A stretch of 64,000 nt of DNA, from contig OENT01000022.1 of NCBI GenBank assembly GCA_900239685.1, positions 248,001 to 312,000 of the forward strand, given 5' to 3'. This stretch comes from Rotaria macrura. Lineage: Eukaryota; Rotifera; Eurotatoria; Philodinida; Philodinidae. A model generated the notes under the pieces. The model was not told the DNA's origin. It searched no databases and was given only the letters and a program-made list of their open reading frames with translations. Positions within the stretch are counted from its first letter, which is position 1, and the number at the start of each line of letters is the position of its first letter. The position numbers were made by a program, and so were the translations under genes. Shown here piece by piece: positions 49,023 to 63,373 of this stretch.

Positions 49023-52000
49023 GCCAACTAACATTGTCTTGTTTTTCGTCATTGATTCTATGAAAAAATAATAATAATAAACCAATAAATCTTTTTCTGT
49101 TGTCAAAAACATCTTCCATATAGTTTAACAAATTTATTGAAAGTAAATACAATGTTTGATCTTGTTTGTAATCGAATTGACTCTATTCAATGTTAACATA
49201 AACTTTAGAGAACATATTTAGAAAACTAATGATCATTTTGAAGAGACGAGAAATGCTCATAGAATCATGATTCTTCTGCATAATATACATAGGCATTCCA
49301 TCATTGAATTTTCAGTGCATGTGGTACATTGGCTTAGATAAACGTACATTTATTTAAAAAGCTTATTTTTTTATAAATGCCCCAATTATCTCTTGATGCC
49401 AAAGATATCTCTTTTGAAATTATGAAAAGTATTTTAGAGTATTTCAATTAAATCGAATATAATCAAGCATAATTTCTTCATTGTGATATTGATTTAGCAT
49501 GAATATGTATATATATATACATAACGCCTGAAGAAACGTACTAATAAGCTTCATCTAGAGCTTCTAGGAATTGAGTCGAGATGAAATGCTTGTTTCGATC
49601 CAAATATTTTCACGTACGAGCATCAAATATGATTCGCTTGCATATCTTAACGTCGTTATTTTTTTTCTTCTACATAACAGAAAATCTTCTTGTCAGATAG
49701 TAAAGTGTAAGCGTTTTTTTCTGTTTTTATTTAGTAGATCATTTTTAACAGAGACTAAAGTGACGCGAATATGTCTTCTCTTGTAAACTATGAGTTTGAA
49801 TAATTAATAATAAGAAAATATATGTTAATTGAATATAAAACTGTTTCTAATTATAGACGTAATTCGTATATACGGAGAAAATTTCTTGCTTAGTTTCGCA
49901 AAGGTTTCTAGCTAAAGGTCGGTAAATACTTCGAATTTATTCATAGACACTCAAGAATCGGACAAGACTTTGATTCAATACATTTTTACAATCACTTTTC
50001 ATTCAGTTTGATTTCATTTTGGTATTCTTATCGATCTAAATTCAATGGACCGAAAAACAAAGTGATGTTCAGCGATTGAAAGAATAATTTTTCTGATTTG
50101 AATTTTTCATTAATTTCTTTTTCATGTGACAGGTTTCGTGATTGAGAAATTCATCTATGTCGAAAAAATGAATCAGTCAGTAGCAAGAAAGTTTACATAG
50201 AAGTCTATCTGATGTTTATCATGTAGAAAAGAAACGAATATTAAATAAACAATATCGTTTCTTCTTCAACCTTTGCTATCTCATATCTTCAGTGCAGTGC
50301 AAGATAATGACCTGAACAGCAAATGCTTAATAGAAATCTCTTGTGTATCACATTTGAGACTTTAGAGACTCTACGAGAAGTTCTTATCGTCCTTCGTTCA
50401 TCTCTTGTATATTGATACGTCTTAAAAGGCAACTGGTGAACTCTTTATAATTCGATATCTTATGAATTCATCGCAGCTTTGTATGTTTCTTTATTGCCGA
50501 AGTTCATAAAAGCACTACACAACAAGAATTCGAGAATGATGAAAACATTTTATTATTGTTGGATTATACACTAACAACTAGTTGTTTACAGTTTTTTTTA
50601 GAAATACAAAGAAAAATGGCGATTTACTATAAGTAATGTTCGAGAATCATATTTCAATTCGAAGTACCATTGATTACACATGTTTACAAGCAGAGATATT
50701 AAATCTACGAAGACAATATGAAAGAAAAACGCAGTCTCGCATGATTTGAAATAACCAAATTTTCACAATTTAATGATGATTGACTTCTCGAGAAAATTTC
50801 GTTAGTGTATCTTCATTAATATAAATTTTCCTATTCTCGAAAACCTCTAATTTTTAAATTACAGATTTCAACTAATTATCTCACCACTATATGTACGGAA
50901 GAATAAAGATGAATGTATATCAATGTCTTATTTTATTTTGATTTACACTCATGGGTATTTTTAATCTTTAGAACGTGTGTCACTCCAATGGATAATTGTG
51001 CATCATAGTGCAATGCAGATTGTTTTAATAATGTTGTTCTCTTTGTTCTAGACAGTTTAATTTCTGCTTGTATTCAGTGTTCTTATTCATCGATTGTTCG
51101 TGAAATGATGAGAAACAAGAACAAAGTTTGTCTACAGCAATATATACGATAATGATATTAGCTACGTGGAGACCTATTAGAATGTATATCGTGTCTATTT
51201 TAAGATATAATGAACTTCTTCAATCAATTGTCATGAGACTGACTGGCACGTTCGTTCACCAAATTTCTGTACAATGGTAGTAATCCATTCTGAAACAGAA
51301 ATGATTTATCTTTTTGTTTATTTCACAATGATGCGAACGAGCGAACATGAAAGTGACAACATTACTAAATAGTATATCAGTCAATTAATCAGCAATCATC
51401 ATTTTCCAGTTTGTCAATGAATCTTCTGACCATATGAAACATTACGAAGAGGAAAAATCTTCTAAGACTCCGTATGAATGAGAAAAAATTTTGATTTCAT
51501 TAGCAGATTTGCCAATTCTATGTTGTACTAAGATTAGATTTAATTGCATGAGAACAGTCAATAAATTAAATGTTTATATGTCATTCTTCACTTCCCGTCT
51601 GTATAATATGTTTAATCATTATACTATTGCTGTACGGGGTTGAATAAGATAGTGCAAAAATCTATTTCTTCCAATTAATATTTATTGGAGACTAGAACGA
51701 TTCAATTCATTCACTTTTCATCATCAATAACTCAGGTAGTATATGCTTTACTTTTTTATTTCGTTCTCAAAACTCTTCAGGTGTAGTCATCCGATTTCCA
51801 TCATCTTTTGTCAATACATATCAAGCAGTGCTCTCCTAGGTGGATTCGAATAACTTATTGATCCTTAACTCCTGTTTATCGAATTTTCGTGACAGGTTTT
51901 GCACGTGGATCGATTATTGTGAGCTAGATTCCATGGCTATTTTCAAAACTCAACATTTTCATCGAAGTTTCCAAGGAATTTTACCAGAGAAGTAAACAAT

Positions 52001-52669
52001 ATCGAAAGAAAAAATATAATAATATTCGAATCCAAAGGAAATGCTTGTTGAGATTGACTCATCGATGGACTTATGCTGCACTTTTTTAATATTAACACAT
52101 TTGTATCGTAAGAACAAAGATAAATCTTCTTTCATTTATCTATTACCATTATGATTCAAGCGAAAACTTTTCTTAATGCATAAAAATGATAAAGTATTGT
52201 GTGAAGATGGATCTATTGTAATTTATATTTTTCAGTTTCGCAGAACGTAATTCATCTACGAACAGAAAATTTCTCTAAATAATAGAAAATTTCACTACGA
52301 AGAGTTAAATAGTTCTCTTCTTTGGGTGGGTTCACCTGAAAGGAAAAAAGATGCTTACAAATCAATCTCAAATAAAAATCGATGTAATTCTACCATATTC
52401 TTTTTTTTATCTATAATTCTAACAAAAAGCATTTTCTGAATAATTTGATTGCCATCGCATGAACGAACAATTAAAAATTTGCATTTTGTCGTCAGATCTC
52501 AAGAAAATAAAAATAGAACAGATACTTAAAAATATATTTCTTGATTATTAAATATTATTTGATAAAAAATAAGATCGTTCTGAGTTTTTTTTTATCAATA
52601 TTTCTGAATAAAAAATATAACGATAAATGGGAATGAAGATAAAAACAAACGACATGAAATTTCGACGAT
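49023..52669. other. Intergenic, no gene seen
   Basis: AT-rich; a small palindromic AT/TA microsatellite lies at 49504-49523. No ORF or splice chain that I would defend. Confidence 0.5.
49504..49523. repeat. (AT)n microsatellite
   Basis: Short TATATA run flanked by ATG/CAT, nearly palindromic. Confidence 0.75.
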
Positions 52670-54985
52670 TCAACGAATTCGAGAACGAGTAAATTGCACA
52701 ATAGCAGCAACGACTGCTCCAAGGCATACCAATTTAAATGATATTGATGCATAGTTCGAAAATGATGAACCCACTTTTGTTGATTTGTCATCAATTGTTC
52801 TAAAAGTAAATAGAAGAATTGTTCTATATGAATAAAAACGACCAACAAAATTCGATGAAACTTTACATATTCATTAATTGTTGAATATCATCTATAGTTG
52901 ACTGATTCCATTGTTTAACAATGCCTTGCACATGACCAATGCCAACAACACCAACAACCGTCGGTGGAACAAAACCAGTTTCATGTGTTTCAATAGGAAT
53001 TCTTTGTGCACATTTTCTTAATGAATACGCTAAAAATTGATCACGTTCAGTTATAAAGACTCGAGATAATTCTGGATATTGATCACTCATTTCTAACAAT
53101 AATTTTTCAAGCATGTCTTGTTCCATACATTTTTCAACATCTTCATTTCTAGAAAGAAAATTATTCATGTTTTTTTTGAAATTAATAAATTTAGAGCCAA
53201 AGAATCAACATCAACAAACGTTATTTTATCTCGGGTTGTCAATAAGGTCCAAACTAAACGAATTTTTTTCCAAGTCGATAAAGAATTGATGGCACGCTTT
53301 AATGTTATACCAACTGGACGATCGCCAAGGACTAGATTGCAGCCAGGTACTTTTAGAGCCTGTATATTCAACATTTCTACTTATGAGATCAATAAACACA
53401 AAAGAAAATCTTGTTTACTTCACGAAAAGCTGCTCGAAATTCTCCACCAGGTGCCATGCCTAGCTGTTTTGTTAAATGAGCTGTCATACTTAATAAAAGC
53501 ACATGAATTATTCCATGTATAGCTCCATTCTAAAAATAAATTCCATAATTTCATTGATACATAAATCAAGTTTTGCGTCTATTTCAGTGAGTATTGGTTT
53601 TGGTTATTTTCGGCTTCTACTTTGAGAAGAAATCGTAATAATAATTTACATGTACTCAAGGACAAAGAAGAAGCGACATGACTTCAAATCTAATCGTATC
53701 ATAAACTTGGTGCTTGCTAGAGAACTACAAAAGTAAGAAATTCTGACAAAAATGTATGAAATCCTTCGCACTACATGAAGTGAAAATCTCATTTATGATG
53801 AGAATATTATGAAGTCTCATAGGGGTAGAGCTTTGTGGTACTAGTAATACAGGTACTGGTGTTTTGGCACCAGTATCATTAAGAAAAATTTCTCGATCAG
53901 AACCTATGATTGACTGAATAAATTGGAAGTACGAGCATTGAGAAATGACTGACAGATATAACACGGTTAGATCAGGAACAAATTATTCTTGACCAGAACA
54001 GAAAATATTTAGCCCCAACATATCAGCACTAGATAGAACTCCGCACAGATCTTCAGATTAGAATAATATCACATAAAACTGTGAGATACAGTTCTAATCA
54101 ATCGAATATCGATCGAGGCCTATATCATTTTAGTCACGAAACCAAGTACACACATGATGAACTTAGAGGGTGAGGGGTGAAAATCTTATGTTCATCTTCG
54201 TCGCTAATTTGTTCATTCTATAGGTGGTACCTTATTTATCTACGCTTCATTTATTCATGGGAAAAATGCTATGACCATAGTTAATATATTGAAAAACTCC
54301 GTATAGAATTCGATCTTGTCATATAGCAACGATAAGAAAAATAATCATTTCAATAAGAGCAAAGCGTTTCTTATATAGTCAATAAATAAATCTTACTGCT
54401 TTAATTATGGCTCGAAGTTTGGCAAAGTTGATTTCTGATGCTTCTTTCATTAATGTGTTTTCATCTAATGAAAGAATATTAACCTAGATATTCAATAACA
54501 TGTTAGATACCTTCGACGAACAAAACAAGAATAATAAAACTTACACGACTTTGACATAATTCAACCATAACCACGTCAGGTTGGGTCATTTCAATTATCT
54601 ATTAGAATTTTTAAATTTTCCATGTCGATACTTATTTAGAAAAAAGAAAACATACTTCTGCTACTTCACGTTGACTTTTTTCACTAGAAATTTAAGAATT
54701 TAGTAGAAATGAAAATAAAGCAACAATTGAATACCTGAAATGTGCTGTTCCAACAAGATACACTGTACCATTTGTTGTTTCATCTTGAAGTATCGTTATT
54801 GTTTCGGGTAACTCTGATGATTGAGGATGTTTTCGTTTTGGTAGTTTTTTAGCTTTCAAAAAATGATCGTAACTTGTTACAGTTGGCAATGATAGATCGT
54901 CAATTTCGATATCGTCTTGTTCAGGTTCAAGATTATTTTCACCTTCCGATTGAATTTCATGTTCATCAGTATCAGTTGTTTCCAT
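52670..54985 (-). CDS. TRABD: TraB domain-containing protein TRABD (8 exons)
   Basis: In gene order the exons are 54735-54985, 54656-54683, 54545-54598, 54397-54483, 53419-53529, 53220-53359, 52867-53148 and 52670-52799. They total 1083 nt and 360 aa in frame. An acidic N-terminus (1-40) precedes the TraB/PrgY fold: VYLVGTAHF (GxxH motif, residues 79-82), QPDVVMVELCQSR, TKQLGMAPGGEFRAAF, LVLGDRPVGITLKRA, FITERDQFLAYSLR and VVGVVGIGHVQGIVKQW (second GxxH). These match vertebrate TRABD closely. The C-terminal hydrophobic helix (about 338-355) is a membrane anchor, as in the family. TraB proteins are related to bacterial pheromone-shutdown factors and to TIKI metalloproteases, and TRABD-type members are linked to mitochondria. 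The biochemical activity is unsettled. One intron is long (53530-54396) and the others are 43-74 bp. NEDD1 ends 182 bp upstream on the same strand. Confidence 0.95.
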
Positions 54986-55167
54986 ATTTATATCTACAAG
55001 AAAGAAAGTTTTCTTTGTTTTTTGATTTTTCTATTCATTTCAAAAAATATCATTTGTTTTTTATTGTATTTCTTCTATCAAATATATACAAAAAAAAAGA
55101 AGGAGAAATTTCATTGGACGATCAGGAAGATTTCTTTCAATCGGTATAAAACATGATTTTATTTTGA

Positions 55168-58100
55168 TTATATTCGAGGCTGTAATTGGCGTAGTCGTTT
55201 ATTTTCCGCTCTAAGACGTTCGATTTCATCGATTAATTGAGCATTTAATGAATGAGATTCAATCTGATTCAATAAATCATTCTAAAATGATTATTTTTTC
55301 ATTCATTAAATATCAAAAATAAATCGTTAAATTCTAAATATTAATTTACTCGTAGTCGTTCTAATTCAACAATAAAATTCATGTGCATTGACAATTTCGT
55401 GCGATTAAGATCTTCTTTAAAATCTTCACGTAAAGCATTTACTCGGTTATCTAACATAATTTTTAATGAGTCATCAATATCATTTACATTTACATTTGTT
55501 CGATCTAAATTTGCCAGATATTGTTTTATATTTGTCATTAGTAATCATATTGAAATATAACTGAAGAAGAAATACGTACTGTGCCCATTTTCCATCGGAG
55601 ATCGAACAGAGACACCACATAATTTTGTAAAATCTTCAAAGCTCATACAATCGTTAGTACTTACTGTTGATATGGACTAAAATTAAATATTCAACTTTTC
55701 TTCTCTCTCAAATACCTATCATTTGATTACTTTCTGTTCATAGCGATCATTAAAATCTATAGATATGAGATTATATGAGATAATCGGATCAAAAAATAAA
55801 ACTTACATTGTCGTGGAGATGACATATCTTAAAAATGAAAAACGAAAAATTCAATTTTCAAATTTACTGAAAAACGATTGCAGAACATAGAAGATCTTCA
55901 AATCATAAATTATTCAAGTTGTTCTGTTTAAGGGTTTCTCATATTGGCATGTATGAGATCCTGAAAAGTAGCAGTTTATTTCTCAGGAAAAGCTTTTTAA
56001 TTCATATCGTCTGATAGCTACGATAAAATCAAACCGTTCAGTTAAGTCAGCTGACTGACTGCACAAAGTGCAATTGACAGACTTAACTGCTTTTCACTAA
56101 CTTTAGGTATCATGGTCAACTCTTCAGCCGCCCAACGCATATGTCATGATTCAAGTCAACAACTCGTTCTCAGTACTTGAACATCGTTTTCAGTGGATAA
56201 AAAAAGCTTAGCAAATCGTGAGAAAGTGACGAGTACATATCTTATATTTGTTTTCATAGTTCAGAAGCATTCTGGAAATGTAAGATATGCAGAAAACTAT
56301 GTGGTAATGTATGATTCAATTTCAAGCGGCTATTGATATCTTACACGTTGTGTGTATAGACGTCTGGGTTACTTAATAACGTCTGAATGTGACTTGTATG
56401 GATGAAATACGAAGAAGGCAATGATGAACAACTGAAACTTTCCGTACATCACCACTGGTTATTCAAATTCGTTATCTCTCGCTTTTCAGTTGAGTCATGG
56501 TAGTTGAGTGCGACTAAAATTTACGATGACTTCCTCTATTTGAGTGTAGAGATTTTGAAATGGCAAATTTCACACAGAGTCATTTTCTACTATCTTTCAG
56601 ACTCATGCGATCAGTCGACTTCTCTATCTGACCTTGGGTCGAATGGAAATCTAGTTTCTTCGTCTTTTCAGAATATGATTTCTAGAGATGGCATGAACCA
56701 AACTAGCGCAATGACTTGCATAAAAAAGACACGTTCTTTTTTAAGTTATTACTACTCTTCTTCTAAAAGGTATCCTCAGATATATTTTAGAAAGAGCAAA
56801 ATTAAAACTCACTCACACTATATATATACACATATGTAATCATTTGTGTAATCGGGACATCATACTTATTCATGTGTCTCTGTATCCTTCAACTCTCGGC
56901 ATTCTATTTTTGTACCGTGTTCGTTTTGTGTTACGAAATTCACATACACGTGCAACTTTCTGAACGAACCACAATACGTGACACACACATAGATTACACG
57001 GAAGTAATCACTTAACTAATCCGAACATTGTGATGTGTACTTTGCGATAGAAAATTCCGTTTCCTTTCATCTTTATCTTTCTGTCAATACGTATTATCAT
57101 AAATGATCTTCTTTTATTTGACATCGAATACGAAAAAACCAACATCATCATTTTTCGAAATTGAACTTCTTCAAGACTAATATCCGTTTCGAATTTTTTT
57201 ACAAGAGGATGCGTGTTTTTGCAATAAGTTCCATTGAAAAAAGCCAGAAAATGTTAGTTTTCACTGTTTGACAGAGGAGATTAAACTACATCGAATGACA
57301 ATGAAAACGATTTTTTTGACAGGTTATTTTAAGATCTGATGATCAAACTTTTCAAAAGTGTCAAGCCACTTGTATAGGTTAACAAGGTGACTTTTTTTGT
57401 CAACAAGTCTGCAAAAAAAAGCGTAGTAAAATCCAAACAACTCAGGATTGACCAACTAATTTAATGTGATGCTCATATAAATTATTGAACTGTAGTTAAA
57501 AACATTGATACACTAATCAATATAAACGTTCTGAAATGTTTTGTTTTACAAGTTCACGGATGAGTCTGAGAAATCGTGTCAAAAAAGTTCAATGATTGTT
57601 ATTCGATGTAGTTTTGTTTTCTCTTTCATTCCATAACAGCTACACATCTCTAATTTGTTCCCACTAACAACTATTTCAAACATAATCTCTATTCTTTTGT
57701 TTTGAAATGAATATTAGTTGTTAAAATTTTGAGTTTTACACGAATCTACAAGAAGACATGTCAGTAGGTGTCTAAAACGTTCAACTAATATGTTGAAAAC
57801 CATAGTTTCATTCTGTTTGTCTGTAAAAAAGAAGAACTTAAAAAGTAAAAGAATTTTGCCTAAAAGCAGACATACAATTTTTAATTGTAATTACAGATTG
57901 CATTCAAAGAGCAGAAGGAACATTTTAAAATGAAAATTTTAACCATCGATACATCGCTAGTTGAATATAAAGCAGTAAATATGTTGTATTCAATTGTATG
58001 AGATCGACAATTCTTACCGCTTTTCATTTAAATAATCTACTTATATTCTTTCAATACGAATGATGATGACTAAAGAATTAATTTATTTTATTACTTGAAT

Positions 58101-60544
58101 AATGATTCCAAGTAATATGGATAATTCATACATTCATGATTATCTAAGCAATCGTTTCTAACCAACTAATGAAACATTACATATGAAGAAACATAGTTAA
58201 CAATAGTTCTTTCGACTGCGAACTTTTCCTTCTGATTTTTTATCTTTAGCTTCATGTCGTCGTTTATAGATATATGAGATATTTTCTTCGACATCGTTCA
58301 ATCGACAACTTCTTATACATAAATACAGACAAAAATCAATTTTTTATTCGTCTAATCTAATCAATGACTCCCAAATGATCCCATTCACTCTTCTATTGAT
58401 TGTTCACAATGAAATAAGTATGAAAATAAAATCTCTGTCGTGTATTCTAGAAATCCTATGCGATTCTTGAATTACCCATAGAACAGAAACTTTCTGCATA
58501 ATAGACTACATTCTTACGAAACGGAATCTTATTTTTTCTTTCTCGTTAGCTTCGAGTACCACGCATAAAAAAATTCTACTAGCCTGAACTTTTCAATAGA
58601 ATATAAGTTTTCTCTGTCAATTTATTGATATTCAAAGAAATAAATGGTAACTTGTTACAGAAAGGTCACAAGCATTAAATCTTATTGAAAAGTTCATCGT
58701 CTTTTAAGGGTCGACAAACCGACCTTGAGAACAAACTCAAAAATAATTGTTTACCCAATAATGAACGACTGACATTGGGATCAAATATTGAGAAAAACTT
58801 TCATAATTCAACTTAGAAGATTCATTGAAACGAACCATTTGAGACTTCTGCTAGTGTCATCCGCATTTTCTCTTAAGCTCAACATAAGTTCGAATGTAAG
58901 GTAACAATTTGAGTGATTATATTCCTCGTTAATTGTGAATATGAATCAATCAATCAATAAAGACAACAAAGATTAGAGAATGATAGCAAACATACGTACT
59001 TGAATCGACATTCGACGAATTATCGGTAATAACGGTCGTTGTATTAAGTTTATTAATTGTTGTTGATGAAAGTGATGATAGTGATCTTTCACGTGATTGT
59101 CCTGTTCGAGGTTGCGTTCCATATGAACGATTTGCTGGTGTTTGCTCATCAGTAGGTGTTGTACTTTGCATTGATGATGATGATGTATGACGAGAACGTG
59201 TTGTCTGTTGAGCAAATGTACTCAATCCTTTGTTTGTCTATAAATATGGTATTCTATTTAGATTTTTTCTTATTATTAAACTACAAATAAATTACAAACC
59301 TCTTGTAAAAGTGTCGTTGGTCTTTGAATATTTGTTGTTTGTCCTGCTTCAAACTTAACAGAATAGACATTTCCGTGGTCAGCATTGACTAAGTGAGCTA
59401 ATCTAGTTTTTGGATCACGTAAATCATAAACTGCTGCACTTTGACCCATAGTTCCCACAGCAACTAATGAACCATTTGGATGAAAATCAACACTTGTTAA
59501 CGGTGCATAGATACTTATGGTCGATAAAATCCTTTGAATTATATTATTCATGAATTAAATGCCGTGTGTTGTTTATTTTTAATGATGCAGTCTTACTTTT
59601 GTTGTACGACATCGAAACAACATAATGATCCATCCATGCCTGATGTCACGAGAAAAGCATCATGGTGAGGAGAAAAAGATAGATCAGTTGCTGGTGCTTT
59701 ATGTGAATGAATGGATATGATCAATTCTTTCAAGCGATAATTCCATAATGAAAGTAATCCATCATTCGATGTCGTTGCTATTAATTCTTTATGTGGAGAC
59801 CATTTTATTGACGATACTGGACCGAGCTAAATCATCTTTTTTTGAATTAATATCTTCTATTTTTCAACCAATTACTTCAAACAATACCTTATTTGCATTC
59901 TTTGTCGTAAATGCAGCAAATGTTTGTTTTGTTAATTGATTATAAAGAAAAACGTTTCCTTTACGTGTTCCTGCAGCAACATATGAATCTCCATTACCCC
60001 AACATATACATTCCATCGGACTTTGATCAACACTCTACAAACGATGATTTTCAACTATATTCTCATCGAATTATTTCCAATCAAAAACTTACATTAAATG
60101 TTTGAGCGATTCTTCCTGAATTGACATCCCAGATTTGTGCTTGACAATCTTCATTTGTTATGCTTAAATATTTTCCTGACATACTAAATGAACAACATTG
60201 AGCTTTCGTCTAAATCAAAAACAAGAATTCATTTATCTCTCAAAATATATATACTCTTTTTATCTTACTGTTGAAAGTTCAACAGATTTATTCTTTTGTA
60301 AATCATATAATTGTACACGTCCTGTTTGTCTATATGTAAAAACAAGATAGTTAGCTGAAATGGAAAAACGAAACAATTAAAATCAAAAGACATTGTCGGG
60401 TGATTGAATTGTACAGTTATCTTTTTTCCAATCGATTGATTTAATTGTATCTGATGATGGTGTATGATCCTGACCGAAATCTTTAACTATCGAGTAATCA
60501 TGACTATTCCATATTTGTAAAATATTACTGCAGGTAGCCAACAT
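55168..60544 (-). CDS. NEDD1: NEDD1, gamma-tubulin ring complex targeting WD40 protein (12 exons)
   Basis: In gene order the exons are 60415-60544, 60269-60354, 60093-60209, 59888-60034, 59597-59826, 59300-59531, 59000-59237, 55807-55827, 55731-55756, 55580-55676, 55350-55504 and 55168-55281. They total 1593 nt and 530 aa in frame. NEDD1 recruits the gamma-tubulin ring complex to centrosomes and spindles. Residues 1-310 form the WD40 propeller: MLATCSNILQIWNSHDY at the start, APLTSVDFHPNGSLVAVG and AVYDLRDPKTRLAH, matching vertebrate NEDD1. Residues 314-393 are a Ser/Thr-rich linker. The C-terminal helices (about 440-530) match the gamma-tubulin-binding region: ELERLRNDLLNQIESHSLN then LIDEIERLRAENKRLRQL, compared with the vertebrate EIERLREENKRLR. 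A 3172-bp intron (55828-58999) splits the two halves; its GTACGT donor and TTTTTAAG acceptor keep the frame. The alternative is that the halves are two genes, since the tail has an ATG at its first exon. Confidence 0.9.
55828..58999 (-). other. 3.2 kb intron of NEDD1
   Basis: No exon or ORF that I can support inside. It contains only AT-rich sequence and chance frames. It is the longest intron of the window, about 50 times the typical size here. Confidence 0.6.
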
Positions 60545-60872
60545 CCTTTCTGTTCTTTTGTTTATCTCACAATCGGTTTAATAGTAGTTAAATCCAAATC
60601 TATTGTTTATTTATTTATTATTTTTGTTACATTGTAGGAAATTCATGCATTTTAATTGATTTAAGTGAAAAATTGTTGAGAAAAAAAAATATCTTTATAC
60701 ATACGTTTTATTTAAAGAAATATAGTGACCTCTATCAAATTTTTAAATTAATTTTAATTGGTGAAGAAGATGGATGATGACCTTCTCGTTTTTTTGTTCC
60801 TTTTCTTTTTTTTTTATATGAATGTCACATTAATCGATTTAAAAAGAAAGACGATTTAATTGTTTGTCTCGA

Positions 60873-63373
60873 ATGGAGTGGTCTTGGTTTCTATCTTCGT
60901 TATTATTCCTTATTTCAAGCCGTTTCGCATCAACACAATTCAGTCTCTACGATCAAAAAGTGATTCCGTTCAGTATTTATAATACAGATGGCAATCCAAA
61001 TAATATCATAACGAACAGTAAGAATTCATTTTATTGAAAATCTCGAAAAAACTTTGAATTTCATAGTCATATACACGAGGTTTTAATTAGATGTTCATAT
61101 TAAGTTAAAAACGATGCTACACTGAAACGAGCAATGTTGAGATCTTCTTTTCTTATTGTTCTTGCTATTAAATACGTCGATGTTATTGTACTAATCGAAG
61201 TCTAACGAAAAATATTCATCTTACATTCAAAAAGTTATTCCTTTCTTTTTCAAGAAAAGATTTCACATGAATTCGATTCATCAAAAAGGTTAATTTGTCA
61301 TATTTTTGAAAGGTTACTTAGCCGAAGAATGTTGTTTCATAATAGAACATCTCTATCTAGATTCCAATTAAAACGAACCATCTTTTCCCCGTATGAATAG
61401 TACACCTTTGCCGATATGAAAGGTTACGTTTCTTTTTCGTTGGATGCACTTCACCAACATACACTAGTTGCTTCATTCACTGTCACATATCAATCGAAAA
61501 TCAATGAACGACCATTCTCAATTGTGACATTGATTTTCACATGAAAAAAACATCACTATTTGATTGATTGTGAGAAGAAACGTAAAAGTTTGTTTTCCTT
61601 CTAATTTTCAGTGTTACGTTGTTTTTATTTGTATCTCTGATCAATAAATGTGTCTGCCGATAAAATTTACAGTCATTTCAAAAATGTCAACCAAGATGTC
61701 GAGATGCAACATCGGCAATAAAATGTCCTTGATGAATAGTTTCAAGTAAAAAAATCTGTACCCTAAAATATGATTATCTCTAGTAGGAAGCTTTCAAAGA
61801 AAATAGTCGAGCATTCCATGTTCGTACGTGAAAAGGGGAATCAAAAGTTCATAAGACAAGAGCTATGTTTTTGAATTGAAACAGCTCGATCTAGTGTGTT
61901 CAAGAAAATTTCATGAGAATGACGATCATTAACAAATTGTTTATCTATGATCATCTCGGTTAACCCTATCGAAAAGCAATAGAATATGACTCATTACTAG
62001 CAATTTTATAATGATATTCTTGTTATTCATTTTATCATGAAGTGCTAACATTGAACAATAGGTTATTTTTAGAGATAAATGTCTTCTTTTTGTTTTCATT
62101 CTTAATAGTTCGTTGGTGCTGTGTAAATGAACGTGAATATGCAAAATGTTCTGCATGGGGGAATGCATTATTATCATCGAACATAACACTATCATCACTT
62201 GCTTGTGTTCCTGGCTCAGATAAATTTGATTGTTATAGAAAAATATTTAATGATGAAGCTGATTTAATGACAGCTGATTCAGGTGAAATCAGTACAGCTG
62301 GCAGATATTATAATCTAGTACCTATAGCCAATGAACTTTATTCGCCTATGTTTAATGGTAAAATAAAATTTAAATTGTGATCCTTTCATTCTAAAACCAA
62401 ATTTGTACAGGTCCATCAGCAAATACATATTATTCCGTTGCTGTTGTCCATGCCGGTTCATCAATAAATTTGAATAATTTGCAAGGTGCTCGTTCGTGTC
62501 ATTCATCTGTTGGCTCGTCATCCGGATGGAATCAACCAATATCGCAATTGTTACTTGATCGTCGTTTGAATATAATCGATTGTAATAATCATGTTAAATC
62601 AGCAGCATTACTATTTGGTTCTATGTGTGCACCTGATGCATTAAATAGACAATTCAATCCAACAGGTGACAATCCATCGACTGTTTGTGATCTATGTAAA
62701 GGTACAAATGGAAACACATTTTGTACGAATCAAGATCCATACGCAGGCAATATTGGAGCTTTGATGTGTTTGAACCAACACGGTGATATTGCTTTCGTAC
62801 GACATACAGCTTTGATAGAAATACAAGTACGTGATCCAGCATTTCCTATTGATAAATTTCAATTATTATGTACCAATGGGCAACGTCTACCATGGCAACA
62901 ATTTCAAATATGTAATTGGGTAAATTATTTTTCGTTGTTAATATTATTTCAACTCATCAATTTTTTTAAATTTTCAATCAAAGGGCATCGCGCCTGCATC
63001 AGCTGTACTTGTATCACATCGTCGTCCAAAACAACTACGTGATATCTATAGAAAAGTATTAGTTGATTCAGCCCGATTTTTCTCGATGCAAAATCCATCA
63101 TTTCAATTATTTAATTCTCAACGTTTCCAATCGAGTGATTTACTTTTTTCCGATGCTGCTATTGATTTTAACTTACTTGGCGATCGAACATCCTACTCTG
63201 ATTATCTTGGTATGTAATCACAATTTTTTTCTCTTGTTTTTCTCCTATATCATACTTGCTGTTAATCGATTTTAATATCATTGATCGTCTTTATAAGAAT
63301 TCTTTTCTTGGCAACAGAAAGACATACAGTTATGAATATTGCTAATCGGATAAACAACTTTAATTGTAAATGA
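60873..63373 (+). CDS. Single-lobe transferrin with lost iron ligands (5 exons)
   Basis: Exons 60873-61017, 62109-62357, 62411-62919, 62984-63209 and 63318-63373 total 1185 nt and give 394 aa in frame. Residues 1-20 are a signal peptide. The single lobe runs from IRWCCVNEREYAKC (animal transferrin VRWCAVSEHEATKC) to SYSDYLERHTVMNIANRI, the canonical lobe end. Landmarks are KFDCYRKIFNDEADLMTADSG, YYSVAVVHAGSS, SCHSSVGSSSGWNQP, GDIAFVRHTAL and QFQICNWGIAPASA. By alignment to human N-lobe ligands, Asp63 (TADSG) and Tyr95 (TYYSV) are kept, but Tyr188 is Asn (AGNIGALMCL), His249 is Ser (APASAV) and the anion-binding Arg124 is Ser. So iron binding is probably weak or absent. Transferrins usually have two lobes (about 680 aa). 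Intron 1 is 1091 bp. Other candidates are melanotransferrin-like or non-iron lobes such as saxiphilin. Confidence 0.92.

Noticed and set aside
55168..55827. Separate small coiled-coil gene
   Set aside because: Its sequence matches the NEDD1 C-terminus, and its first exon joins the upstream WD40 exons in exact phase, so I merged it into NEDD1.
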